Shown here: positions 51,225 to 58,545 of the stretch, one piece after another
Numbering within the stretch: the stretch's first letter is position 1
Layout of the letters: each line of letters starts with the position of its first letter
Assembly: GCA_051888795.1 (NCBI GenBank)
Contig: JBJFCD010000167.1
Span: 62,001-126,000, forward strand
Direction of reading: 5' to 3'
DNA from: MD308 sp051888795
GTDB taxonomy: Bacteria; Bacillota; Clostridia; Lachnospirales; Lachnospiraceae
Length of the DNA: 64,000 bases
Program-made: the position numbers and the translations under genes
The notes under the pieces: model-generated
The model's input: only the letters and a program-made list of their open reading frames with translations
Database searches by the model: none
What the model was told of the DNA's origin: nothing

Positions 51225-52412
51225 ATGATTGCAGAGAAAATGAAAAACATGGTTGCAAACAGTTCTGCCATCCGGGCAATGTTTGAAGAAGGAAACAGAC
51301 TGGCAAAAATTTACGGAGCCGAAAATGTGTTTGATTTCAGCTTAGGAAATCCAAATGTTCCGGCGCCGGAAGCAGTAAAGAGAGCTATTACAGAGCTTCT
51401 CGAAGAGGAAGATCCGATTGTACTTCACGGATATACGAACAGCAATTGTGGATATGCAGATGTCAGAGAAGCCGTTGCAGTTTCTTTAAATGAACGTTTT
51501 GGCACACACTTTGAGGGTAAGAACATTGTTATGACAGTCGGAGCTGCAGGAGGATTAAATGTTATATTGAAATCTCTTATTAATCCGGGAGATGAAGTAA
51601 TCGCATTTGCGCCATATTTTGGAGAATATCGTTCTTACACAAATAACTATGACGGCGTTCTTGTGGAGATTTCACCGAATACTGTAGATTTCCAGCCGAA
51701 GCTTGATGAGTTTGAACAGAAGATCACACCGAAGACAAAAGCTGTTATCGTAAATACACCAAATAATCCTACAGGTGTTGTATATTCGGAAGATACGATA
51801 AAGAAGCTGGCTGCAATTATGGAAGCAAAGCAGAAAGAATACGGTACAGATATTTTCCTGATTTCGGACGAGCCATATCGTGAGCTTGTTTATGGCGATG
51901 TAGAAGTGCCATATTTAACAAAATATTATGATAATACTATTGTGGGATATTCTTACAGCAAGTCATTGTCTCTGCCAGGTGAGAGAATCGGATATCTTGT
52001 TATACCGGATGAGGTGACAGACAGTGAGGAAGTACTGGCAGCGGCAAATGTCGCAACGCGTATACTCGGATTTGTAAATGCACCGACACTTCAGCAGAAA
52101 GTTGTAGCAAAATGTTTGAATGAAAAGACAGATATTTCATATTATGATCGAAATAGAGAAACATTATATAATGGATTAAAGGAATGCGGATTCGAGTGCA
52201 TAAAACCGGAAGGAGCTTTTTATCTTTTTGTGAAATCGCCGATAGCTGATGAAAAAGCATTTTGCGCAGCTGCTAAGAAATATAATATATTAATTGTGCC
52301 GGGCAGTTCTTTTGCATGCCCTGGGTATGTGAGACTTGCTTATTGCGTCTCTTATGAAACAATTGTAAATTCACTTCCGAAGTTTAGAGAACTTGCCAAG
52401 GAGTATCAGTAA
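51225..52412 (+). CDS. PLP-dependent aminotransferase, class I/II
   Basis: 395 residues. FDFSLGNPNVPAPEAVK, GAAGGLNVILKSL, NTPNNPTGVVYSE, ISDEPYRELVY and PLP lysine in SYSKSLSLPGERIGYL. This is the subgroup of aspartate/aromatic-type aminotransferases whose amino donor cannot be read from sequence. An AGGAGGA site precedes it and hisC follows at once. The preceding DUF2156 gene is probably in the same operon. Confidence 0.92.
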   Translation: MIAEKMKNMVANSSAIRAMFEEGNRLAKIYGAENVFDFSLGNPNVPAPEAVKRAITELLEEEDPIVLHGYTNSNCGYADVREAVAVSLNERFGTHFEGKNIVMTVGAAGGLNVILKSLINPGDEVIAFAPYFGEYRSYTNNYDGVLVEISPNTVDFQPKLDEFEQKITPKTKAVIVNTPNNPTGVVYSEDTIKKLAAIMEAKQKEYGTDIFLISDEPYRELVYGDVEVPYLTKYYDNTIVGYSYSKSLSLPGERIGYLVIPDEVTDSEEVLAAANVATRILGFVNAPTLQQKVVAKCLNEKTDISYYDRNRETLYNGLKECGFECIKPEGAFYLFVKSPIADEKAFCAAAKKYNILIVPGSSFACPGYVRLAYCVSYETIVNSLPKFRELAKEYQ

Positions 52413-52413
52413 A

Positions 52414-53466
52414 ATGAGAGAATTCGAAAGAAACATCCGTAAAGTAGAGCCTTATGTTCCGGGAGAACAGCCACAAAAGAAAGTAATAAAACTTAATACA
52501 AACGAAAATCCGTATCCGCCTGCACCGGGTGTGAGAAGGGTGTTAGAAAATATGGATACAGACAGACTCCGTCTGTATCCGGATCCGACCGCCGGGGTAC
52601 TTGTAAAAGAACTGGCAGATTATTATCATGTGGGAGAAGATCAGGTGTTTGTGGGAGTTGGCTCAGATGATGTTTTATCCATGTGTTTTCTCACATTTTT
52701 TAATTCAGACAAACCAATCCTTTTCCCAGATATTACATATTCATTTTATAAAGTCTGGGCGGATCTGTACAGAATTCCATACGAGACCTGCAAACTGGAT
52801 GAACATTTCCGAATTGTTAAGGAGGATTATTACAGAGAAAATGGGGGCGTTATTTTCCCGAATCCGAATGCTCCAACAGGGCTTTATGAAGAACTTTCGG
52901 ATGTGGAGGAAATCATTGCACACAATCAGGATGTAATTGTGATTGTGGATGAAGCCTATATTGATTTTGCGGGAAAATCTGCGATAGAATTAATTGATAA
53001 GTATGAGAATCTGATCATTGTTCAAACATTTTCAAAGGCCCGTTCCATGGCTGGTATGAGGATTGGATATGCGATCAGTAATCCGTTGCTGATTAAATAT
53101 CTGAATGATGCGAAATATTCATTTAATTCTTATACTATGAATCAGACTTCACTGATCTGTGGGGTCGAGGCTGTGAAAGATAAGGAATACTTTGAAGAAG
53201 GCATTCGGAAAATAGTAAAGACAAGAGAATGGGCAAAGGAAGAACTTAAAAAGAGAGGTTTTTCCTGCCTGGATTCTAAATCGAATTTTATTTTTGTTAC
53301 ACATCCGCAATACGATGCAAAAGAGTTGTTTGAATCGTTGAAAGAGAATGGGATTTATGTACGATTCTGGGGGAGTGAACGAATCGAACAATATCTTCGT
53401 ATCACTGTAGGTACACAGGAGGAAATGAAGTCTTTGTTTGATTTTTTAGACAGTTACATGGCGTAA
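52414..53466 (+). CDS. hisC: Histidinol-phosphate aminotransferase
   Basis: 350 residues from the ATG at 52414, one base after the previous stop, with AAGGAG inside that gene. KLNTNENPYPPAPGVRRVLE, LYPDPTAGVLVKELADYY, PNPNAPTG, DEAYIDFAGKSA, PLP Lys in QTFSKARSMAGMRIGYA. No other his gene is near, whereas DAHP synthase is 1.6 kb downstream, so it may also serve aromatic amino acid transamination, a double role known for HisC of Bacillus. Confidence 0.9.
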   Translation: MREFERNIRKVEPYVPGEQPQKKVIKLNTNENPYPPAPGVRRVLENMDTDRLRLYPDPTAGVLVKELADYYHVGEDQVFVGVGSDDVLSMCFLTFFNSDKPILFPDITYSFYKVWADLYRIPYETCKLDEHFRIVKEDYYRENGGVIFPNPNAPTGLYEELSDVEEIIAHNQDVIVIVDEAYIDFAGKSAIELIDKYENLIIVQTFSKARSMAGMRIGYAISNPLLIKYLNDAKYSFNSYTMNQTSLICGVEAVKDKEYFEEGIRKIVKTREWAKEELKKRGFSCLDSKSNFIFVTHPQYDAKELFESLKENGIYVRFWGSERIEQYLRITVGTQEEMKSLFDFLDSYMA

Positions 53467-53496
53467 ACAAAAATAATTATGTTAAGGGAGAATTCT

Positions 53497-54009
53497 ATGA
53501 CAGAAACATTAGTACAGAGTATCATTGACTTGCTGGGAGGCAGTGTAGGGAAAGAAGCAATCGTATTCATTATTTCCATGATTCCGATTCTGGAACTCAG
53601 AGGGGCTTTGCTTGTTGCCGGACCACTTCTTGGAGTGCCGGGGTCTACAGCGATTCCATTAAGCGTTATTGGGAATATTATTCCTGTCCCGTTTATATTG
53701 CTGCTAATCACACCAATATTCAATTGGATGAAGGGTACAAAAAAATTGAAGCCAATTGTTGACAAACTGGAAGCGAAAGCTATGAGTAAAAGTGACAAAA
53801 TAGAAAGATATGAATTCTGGGGGCTCGTGTTGTTTGTCGGAATTCCGCTTCCGGGAACGGGGGCATGGACCGGTTCACTCATTGCGGCTCTCCTTGGCAT
53901 TAAGTTCAAAAAGGCCTTTCCGGCAGTGATTTTAGGAATCTGTATGGCGACAGTGATTATGACGTTTATATCTTACGGACTTTTGGGCGGGATTCATATA
54001 CTGGGATAG
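53497..54009 (+). CDS. COG2426 small membrane protein (putative small multidrug export protein)
   Basis: 170 residues from the ATG at 53497 (GGGAG upstream). Four hydrophobic helices; IISMIPILELRGALLVAGPLLGVP and GLVLFVGIPLPGTGAWTGSLIAALLGI are the COG2426 motifs, distantly like the DedA/SNARE-associated re-entrant pattern. The exporter name rests on old annotation; a lipid-related role is possible. Confidence 0.85.
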   Translation: MTETLVQSIIDLLGGSVGKEAIVFIISMIPILELRGALLVAGPLLGVPGSTAIPLSVIGNIIPVPFILLLITPIFNWMKGTKKLKPIVDKLEAKAMSKSDKIERYEFWGLVLFVGIPLPGTGAWTGSLIAALLGIKFKKAFPAVILGICMATVIMTFISYGLLGGIHILG

Positions 54010-54033
54010 CTTTCCGAAGAAATGAAAGATTAC

Positions 54034-54062
54034 TTTAAAATGATTTATGTTTGTGTTAAAAT
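54034..54062 (+). promoter_or_regulatory. Promoter of the fructokinase-DAHP synthase pair
   Basis: TTTAAA (54034-54039), 17-base spacer, TAAAAT (54057-54062) with an extended TG one base upstream. Confidence 0.5.
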
Positions 54063-54103
54063 GTATGCAAAGCGATGAATTACGATAAAAAGGAGAAATT
54101 GCT

Positions 54104-55072
54104 ATGGAGAAAACATATGATGTTACAGCGTTGGGCGAGATATTGATCGATTTTACCTTGAATGGACAGAGTGAGCAGGGAAATAATATATTTGAGGCAT
54201 GTCCTGGTGGTGCGGTCGATAATGCACTGGCGATGCTCAGTAAACTTGGAAGAAAGACAGCGTTTATCGGAAAAGTAGGAAAAGATCAGTTTGGACGTCT
54301 TTTGAAAGCAGTATTAGAGGAAGCAGGAATAGATGCTAAGGGGCTGGCAGTGGATGAACAGGTAAATACGACACTGGCTTTTGTACATACTTTTCCTGAC
54401 GGAGACCGTGAATTTTCATTTTATCGTAAACCGGGAGCTGATATGATGCTGCGGGAAGATGAAGTGGATTACGATCTGATCCGCCAGAGCAAGGTGTTCC
54501 ATCTGGGCACATTATCAATGACAGACGAACCGGCTAAAAGTGCAACAAAGAAAGCCCTTGAAGTGGCAAAAGAGGCAGGATGTATCATCACTTTTGACCC
54601 GAATCTGAGAGAACCCTTATGGGATGATCTTGAGAATGCAAAAGAAGCTATGCGCTATGTGTTCCAGTATTGTGATATGTTGAAGATTTCCGACAATGAG
54701 ATTCAGTTTATCTCCGGAAAAGAAGATTATGATGAGGGAATCAGATATCTTCAGGAAACATATAATATTCCGGTTATTTTCCTTACAATGGGAAAAGATG
54801 GCAGTCGCGCTTACTTTAAAGATATGAGAGTGGAGAAAAAAGGTTTTAAAGTAAAAGCTATCGAAACAACAGGTGCCGGCGACACATTTTGTGCAAATGC
54901 GATCAATGGTATTTTGAAATATGGTATTGACAATCTGACTGAGGAAAATCTCGAAGAGATTTTGACTTATGCAAATGCTGGTGCTGCGCTCATTACTTTG
55001 AAAAAAGGTGCGCTTCGTTCTATGCCGACACCAGAGCAGATTGAAGAGTTAATTAAAGAGCAGGAAGTATAA
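54104..55072 (+). CDS. PfkB family sugar kinase, probable fructokinase
   Basis: 322 residues. ALGEILIDF, CPGGAVDNALAMLSKLGRKTAFIGKVGKDQFG (first PfkB signature, sugar binding), TFDPNLREPLW and anion-hole/catalytic ETTGAGDTFCANAI (about 255). The arrangement fits fructokinase (ScrK type); 2-keto-3-deoxygluconate kinase is an alternative. AAGGAG site. Three bases separate it from the DAHP synthase gene, an unusual pairing. Confidence 0.88.
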   Translation: MEKTYDVTALGEILIDFTLNGQSEQGNNIFEACPGGAVDNALAMLSKLGRKTAFIGKVGKDQFGRLLKAVLEEAGIDAKGLAVDEQVNTTLAFVHTFPDGDREFSFYRKPGADMMLREDEVDYDLIRQSKVFHLGTLSMTDEPAKSATKKALEVAKEAGCIITFDPNLREPLWDDLENAKEAMRYVFQYCDMLKISDNEIQFISGKEDYDEGIRYLQETYNIPVIFLTMGKDGSRAYFKDMRVEKKGFKVKAIETTGAGDTFCANAINGILKYGIDNLTEENLEEILTYANAGAALITLKKGALRSMPTPEQIEELIKEQEV

Positions 55073-55075
55073 AAA

Positions 55076-56107
55076 ATGGGAATGAGAATAAATAAGGAAC
55101 TTCCATCACCGATGGAGCTAAAAAAGGAGTATCCTCTATCTGATAAGCTTGTAGCCATGAAAGCAAAAAGAGATAAAGAGATTAGGGATGTTTTTTGTGG
55201 CAATTCAGATAAATTTCTTGTAATTGTAGGTCCTTGTTCGGCGGATAATGAAGAGGCGGTGTGCGAGTATGTAAACCGCCTTTCAAGAATCAATGAACAG
55301 GTTTCGGATAAATTGATTTTGATTCCAAGAATTTACACAAATAAGCCCAGAACGACAGGGGAAGGATACAAAGGAATGCTTCATCAGCCGGATCCTGATA
55401 AGGCACCGGATTTGTATGCAGGGATACTTGCTATACGTAAGATGCATTTGCGTGCGATGGAAGAAAGTGGTTTGACAGCCGCTGATGAAATGCTTTATCC
55501 GGAAAACAGAAGTTATCTGGATGATATATTGTCTTATGAGGCAATTGGTGCGAGATCAGTGGAAGATCAGCAGCACAGACTGACTGCAAGTGGAATGGAT
55601 ATCCCGGTAGGTATGAAGAATCCTACCAGTGGAGATTTGTCAGTAATGCTTAATTCAGTTGTTGCTGCACAGATGGGACATCGGTTTATTTATCGTGGAA
55701 TGGATGTAACTACAGATGGAAATGAACTGGCACATGTGATTTTAAGAGGTGGCGTAGACAAGTATGGCACCTGTATTCCAAACTATCATTATGAAGATTG
55801 TGTGAGACTTCTTGAGTTATATGAAAAAAAAGATCTTAAGAATCCTGCGGCAATCATTGATGCGAACCATTCTAATTCGAATAAGGCATATAAGGAGCAG
55901 ATACGAATTGTCAGTGAAGTGCTGCATAGCAGAAGGCATCACAGTGGACTTCAGACTCTGATAAAAGGTGTAATGATAGAAAGCTACCTGAAAGAGGGAA
56001 GACAGAATATTTGTGAAGACATGGAGTATGGAAAATCCATTACAGATCCCTGTCTGGGATGGGAGGATACGGAAGAACTGATCAAAAAAATTGCTGAAGA
56101 ATGTTAA
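55076..56107 (+). CDS. aroF: 3-deoxy-7-phosphoheptulonate synthase, class I
   Basis: 343 residues, AroF/G/H type. VIVGPCSADNEEAVCEYV, RIYTNKPRTTGEGYKGM, ARSVEDQQHRLTASGMDIPVGMKNPTSGDLSVML and IIDANHSNSNK carry the phosphoenolpyruvate, erythrose-4-phosphate and metal ligands. First step of the shikimate pathway. The paralogue letter is a guess, as effector specificity cannot be read; the N-terminal extension (INKELPSPMELKKEYPLS) is the usual feedback region. Confidence 0.92.
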   Translation: MGMRINKELPSPMELKKEYPLSDKLVAMKAKRDKEIRDVFCGNSDKFLVIVGPCSADNEEAVCEYVNRLSRINEQVSDKLILIPRIYTNKPRTTGEGYKGMLHQPDPDKAPDLYAGILAIRKMHLRAMEESGLTAADEMLYPENRSYLDDILSYEAIGARSVEDQQHRLTASGMDIPVGMKNPTSGDLSVMLNSVVAAQMGHRFIYRGMDVTTDGNELAHVILRGGVDKYGTCIPNYHYEDCVRLLELYEKKDLKNPAAIIDANHSNSNKAYKEQIRIVSEVLHSRRHHSGLQTLIKGVMIESYLKEGRQNICEDMEYGKSITDPCLGWEDTEELIKKIAEEC

Positions 56108-56120
56108 TCTCCCGAAAATG

Positions 56121-56462
56121 TTAATCTTTTGTATCGCGAAGTTCAAGAAGTTGAATGTATTCAAAAAGACTTTTCTTAGAATCGTTGGAAAGCTTTCTGT
56201 ATTTTGCAATCAGCTTCTTTTCATCTTCAGAATGGATGGCACAGCGAGAGCCGTCAAGAGTAATTGACTCGTCATCCAGAAGGTAATCAACTGTAACATG
56301 AAATAGATTTGCAAGTGACGTCAGCTTTTCGTGAGAAGGCTGACGACTCTTTGTCTCATAACCGGCAATGGTGGAACGGGCAACATTCAGATAATCCGCA
56401 ACATATTGTTGTGTCATTTTATTTTCTTGACGAAGAGCTTTGAGCTTTTTTGAAAAAGACAT
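56121..56462 (-). CDS. XRE family transcriptional regulator
   Basis: 113 residues. Helix-turn-helix in residues 5-60 (KLKALRQENKMTQQYVADYLNVARSTIAGYETKSRQPSHEKLTSLANLFHVTVDYLL), then a short helical tail that may dimerise. Convergent with aroF (13-base gap) and divergent from the 77-residue gene, with a 151-base shared upstream region carrying ATGTTC half-sites. GGGGGA ribosome site. Resembles SinR-type or phage-like repressors; no phage gene is near. Confidence 0.9.
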   Translation of the reverse strand: MSFSKKLKALRQENKMTQQYVADYLNVARSTIAGYETKSRQPSHEKLTSLANLFHVTVDYLLDDESITLDGSRCAIHSEDEKKLIAKYRKLSNDSKKSLFEYIQLLELRDTKD

Positions 56463-56493
56463 AATCTTTTGTCCCCCTTTCCAGAATTAGGAT

Positions 56494-56569
56494 ATGTTCT
56501 ATTTTAGCAAGTGTTGAGATAAAGAACATTACTTGTGCTGATTTTCAACAGGATAAAGATAATATGTTC
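56494..56569. promoter_or_regulatory. Three ATGTTC/GAACAT half-sites between XRE and the small gene
   Basis: ATGTTC at 56494-56499, GAACAT at 56524-56529 and ATGTTC at 56564-56569; offsets of 30 and 40 bases keep them near the same helix face. Likely operators of the adjacent XRE protein (inference). Confidence 0.45.
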
Positions 56570-56613
56570 CCGAATGAAACAATTCGCCCGATTTTTTTAA
56601 GGAGTGAGTCAAA

Positions 56614-56847
56614 ATGAGACAAGAAAGATTTAAAATGGAAAGAGAAGGCCTGGTAGAAGAAGGTCAGGAAGTCGAGATTAGTGAGAGGAGTGCCGTGACC
56701 GGTCAGTATACTTATCTTGTGGAACCTTCTATTGCCATGTCAGGAATTTACAGAACAGGAGACAGGATTAAGGCAAGAAAAGGAATAATACGAAAGATTG
56801 AAAAGACAGAAAAGGGATTTTATCTGATTGTGGAGATGGAAAACTAG
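56614..56847 (+). CDS. Small protein of unknown function next to the XRE regulator
   Basis: 77 residues behind AAGGAGTG. Predicted all-beta (GQEVEISERSAVTGQYTYLVEPSIAMSGIYRTGDRIKARKGIIRKIEKTEKGFYLIVEME), resembling a small SH3-like or OB-like barrel; no signal peptide, cysteines or helix-turn-helix. I do not recognise a named family. Its divergent placement suggests control by the XRE protein. Confidence 0.75.
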   Translation: MRQERFKMEREGLVEEGQEVEISERSAVTGQYTYLVEPSIAMSGIYRTGDRIKARKGIIRKIEKTEKGFYLIVEMEN

Positions 56848-56860
56848 TTATGTGCGCCCG

Positions 56861-56889
56861 TTGACACAGGAAAAAAAAGTTTCTATACT
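56861..56889 (+). promoter_or_regulatory. Strong promoter of the 153-residue membrane protein gene
   Basis: Consensus TTGACA (56861-56866), 17-base A-rich spacer, TATACT (56884-56889). Confidence 0.8.
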
Positions 56890-56922
56890 ATAAGCAGAAT
56901 ATGATGAGAGGATAGTTGGTTT

Positions 56923-57384
56923 ATGATAATTGCAAGGAACGATGAAGAAAAGAGAAGCAGAATATGGAGAGTGACGACAATCGTGTCATCGGTTCTGATT
57001 GTGGTAATAGCAATCTATCTGTTAACAAAACTTTTTACATCTAATCCGTTAGAAGGAAAATGGGAAGATGAGGATGGAAATTTTGGAATAACAATAGAAT
57101 CTAATGGGACAATGGTTGTGAATGTGTCAGAAGTTGCTGAGACAGGGAAAGTAAATGTGGCAATGGATTATACGCTTGATAAAGATGCAAAGACAATTTC
57201 TATCCATGTAGATGATAAAGAATTGGAGAGAATATCAGAAGAATCAGGAGGGAGCTACACACAGGAGATTTTAAAGAGTGCTGTAAGCCCGGTTGTGACA
57301 ACATTTGATTATAGTGTTGAAAATGATGAATTAATATTGACAGAACGGGAATATGGAGAACAAATGATTTTTTTGAAAAAGTAA
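56923..57384 (+). CDS. Membrane-anchored beta-rich protein of unknown function
   Basis: 153 residues. One helix (about 21-42), then an extracellular domain with a lipocalin-like opening (NPLEGKWEDEDGNFGITIESNGTMVVNV) and alternating strands (DYSVENDELILTEREYGEQMIFLKK), as in small surface proteins of Bacillota that measure or bind unknown ligands. It has its own promoter and terminator, so it is an independent unit. Confidence 0.8.
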   Translation: MIIARNDEEKRSRIWRVTTIVSSVLIVVIAIYLLTKLFTSNPLEGKWEDEDGNFGITIESNGTMVVNVSEVAETGKVNVAMDYTLDKDAKTISIHVDDKELERISEESGGSYTQEILKSAVSPVVTTFDYSVENDELILTEREYGEQMIFLKK

Positions 57385-57393
57385 GGCTAGCAG

Positions 57394-57441
57394 ATCCCCT
57401 CTATTTTCCATCGAATATTACGGTGGTTATAGAGGGATTTT
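57394..57441 (+). terminator. Intrinsic terminator
   Basis: TCCC(C)TCTAT pairs with ATAGAGGGA, with an inner stem CCATCG/CGGTGG (one G-U) at the tip; T4 follows. Confidence 0.8.
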
Positions 57442-57489
57442 CCATTTATAAATTATAAGTTAGTAATTATGATAGGAGAGGTGCTAAAT

Positions 57490-58545
57490 ATGTTCAGAGA
57501 AAAAACAAAAGAGATTAGAATTGGAAATGTTACGATTGGAGGCGGCAATCCGATTGCTATACAGTCCATGACAAATACGAAAACAGAGGATGTCAATGCA
57601 ACGGTTGCGCAGATTCTTGAGCTGGAAAAAGCAGGGTGTGAAATTATCCGCTGCGCAGTTCCGACAATGGAGGCAGCTGAGGCATTGTCAGAAATTAAAA
57701 AACAGATTCATATTCCTCTGGTTGCTGATATTCATTTTGATTACAGGCTTGCAATTGCAGCTATTGAGAATGGGGCAGACAAGATTCGAATTAATCCGGG
57801 GAATATCGGAGATGAAAATCGAGTGAGGGCAGTAGTTGATAAGGCAAAAGAGTATCAGGTGCCAATCCGGGTGGGGGTTAACAGTGGATCTCTGGAAAAA
57901 AATCTGGTGGAAAAATATGGCGGTGTTACTGCAGAAGGATTAGTGGAAAGTGCGCTTGATAAAGTGAAGATGATTGAAAATATGGGATATGACAAGCTGG
58001 TTGTAAGTATTAAATCTTCGGATGTGCTGATGTGTGTGGAGGCTCATGAAAAGATGGCTAAAGTATGTCCATATCCGCTTCATGTAGGAATTACTGAATC
58101 AGGAACGATTTGGGCGGGGAATATTAAGTCTTCTATTGGGCTTGGTCTGATCCTTCATCAGGGAATCGGAGATACGATCCGCGTTTCTCTGACCGGTGCG
58201 CCTGTGGAGGAGATTAAATCTGCCAAAATGATTTTGAGGACATTGGGACTTAGAAAAGGCGGTATTGAAGTTGTATCCTGCCCGACATGTGGGAGAACAA
58301 AGATAGATTTGATCGGCCTTGCAAATAAAGTAGAAGAAATGGTGGCAGATATTCCGCTTGATATTAAAGTTGCGGTCATGGGGTGTGTTGTAAACGGACC
58401 GGGAGAGGCGAAAGAGGCTGATATTGGTATTGCCGGAGGAGTCGGTGAAGGATTGCTGATAAAAAAAGGTGAGATTGTAAAAAAAGTAAAAGAAGATGAA
58501 CTTTTGGATACCTTGAGACAGGAGCTGCTTAACTGGAATGAATAA
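57490..58545 (+). CDS. ispG: 4-hydroxy-3-methylbut-2-en-1-yl diphosphate synthase
   Basis: 351 residues from the ATG at 57490 (GGAGAGGT upstream; 57469 lacks this). IAIQSMTNTKTEDV, RCAVPTMEAAEAL, VADIHFDYRLAI, NPGNIG in the TIM barrel, and the [4Fe-4S] ligands in SCPTCGR and MGCVVNGPGEA. Penultimate step of the non-mevalonate isoprenoid path. dxr and rseP, its common neighbours, are absent. Overlaps polC by 8 bases. Confidence 0.96.
   Translation: MFREKTKEIRIGNVTIGGGNPIAIQSMTNTKTEDVNATVAQILELEKAGCEIIRCAVPTMEAAEALSEIKKQIHIPLVADIHFDYRLAIAAIENGADKIRINPGNIGDENRVRAVVDKAKEYQVPIRVGVNSGSLEKNLVEKYGGVTAEGLVESALDKVKMIENMGYDKLVVSIKSSDVLMCVEAHEKMAKVCPYPLHVGITESGTIWAGNIKSSIGLGLILHQGIGDTIRVSLTGAPVEEIKSAKMILRTLGLRKGGIEVVSCPTCGRTKIDLIGLANKVEEMVADIPLDIKVAVMGCVVNGPGEAKEADIGIAGGVGEGLLIKKGEIVKKVKEDELLDTLRQELLNWNE

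Noticed and set aside
56100..56127. Direct repeat AATGTTAATCT at the ends of aroF and the XRE gene as an attachment site
   Set aside because: Only 11 bases, A/T-rich, 17 bases apart and enclosing nothing; chance is enough.
56494..56569. ATGTTC/GAACAT elements as LexA (SOS) boxes
   Set aside because: Gram-positive LexA boxes are GAAC-N4-GTTC; here the order and spacing are wrong.
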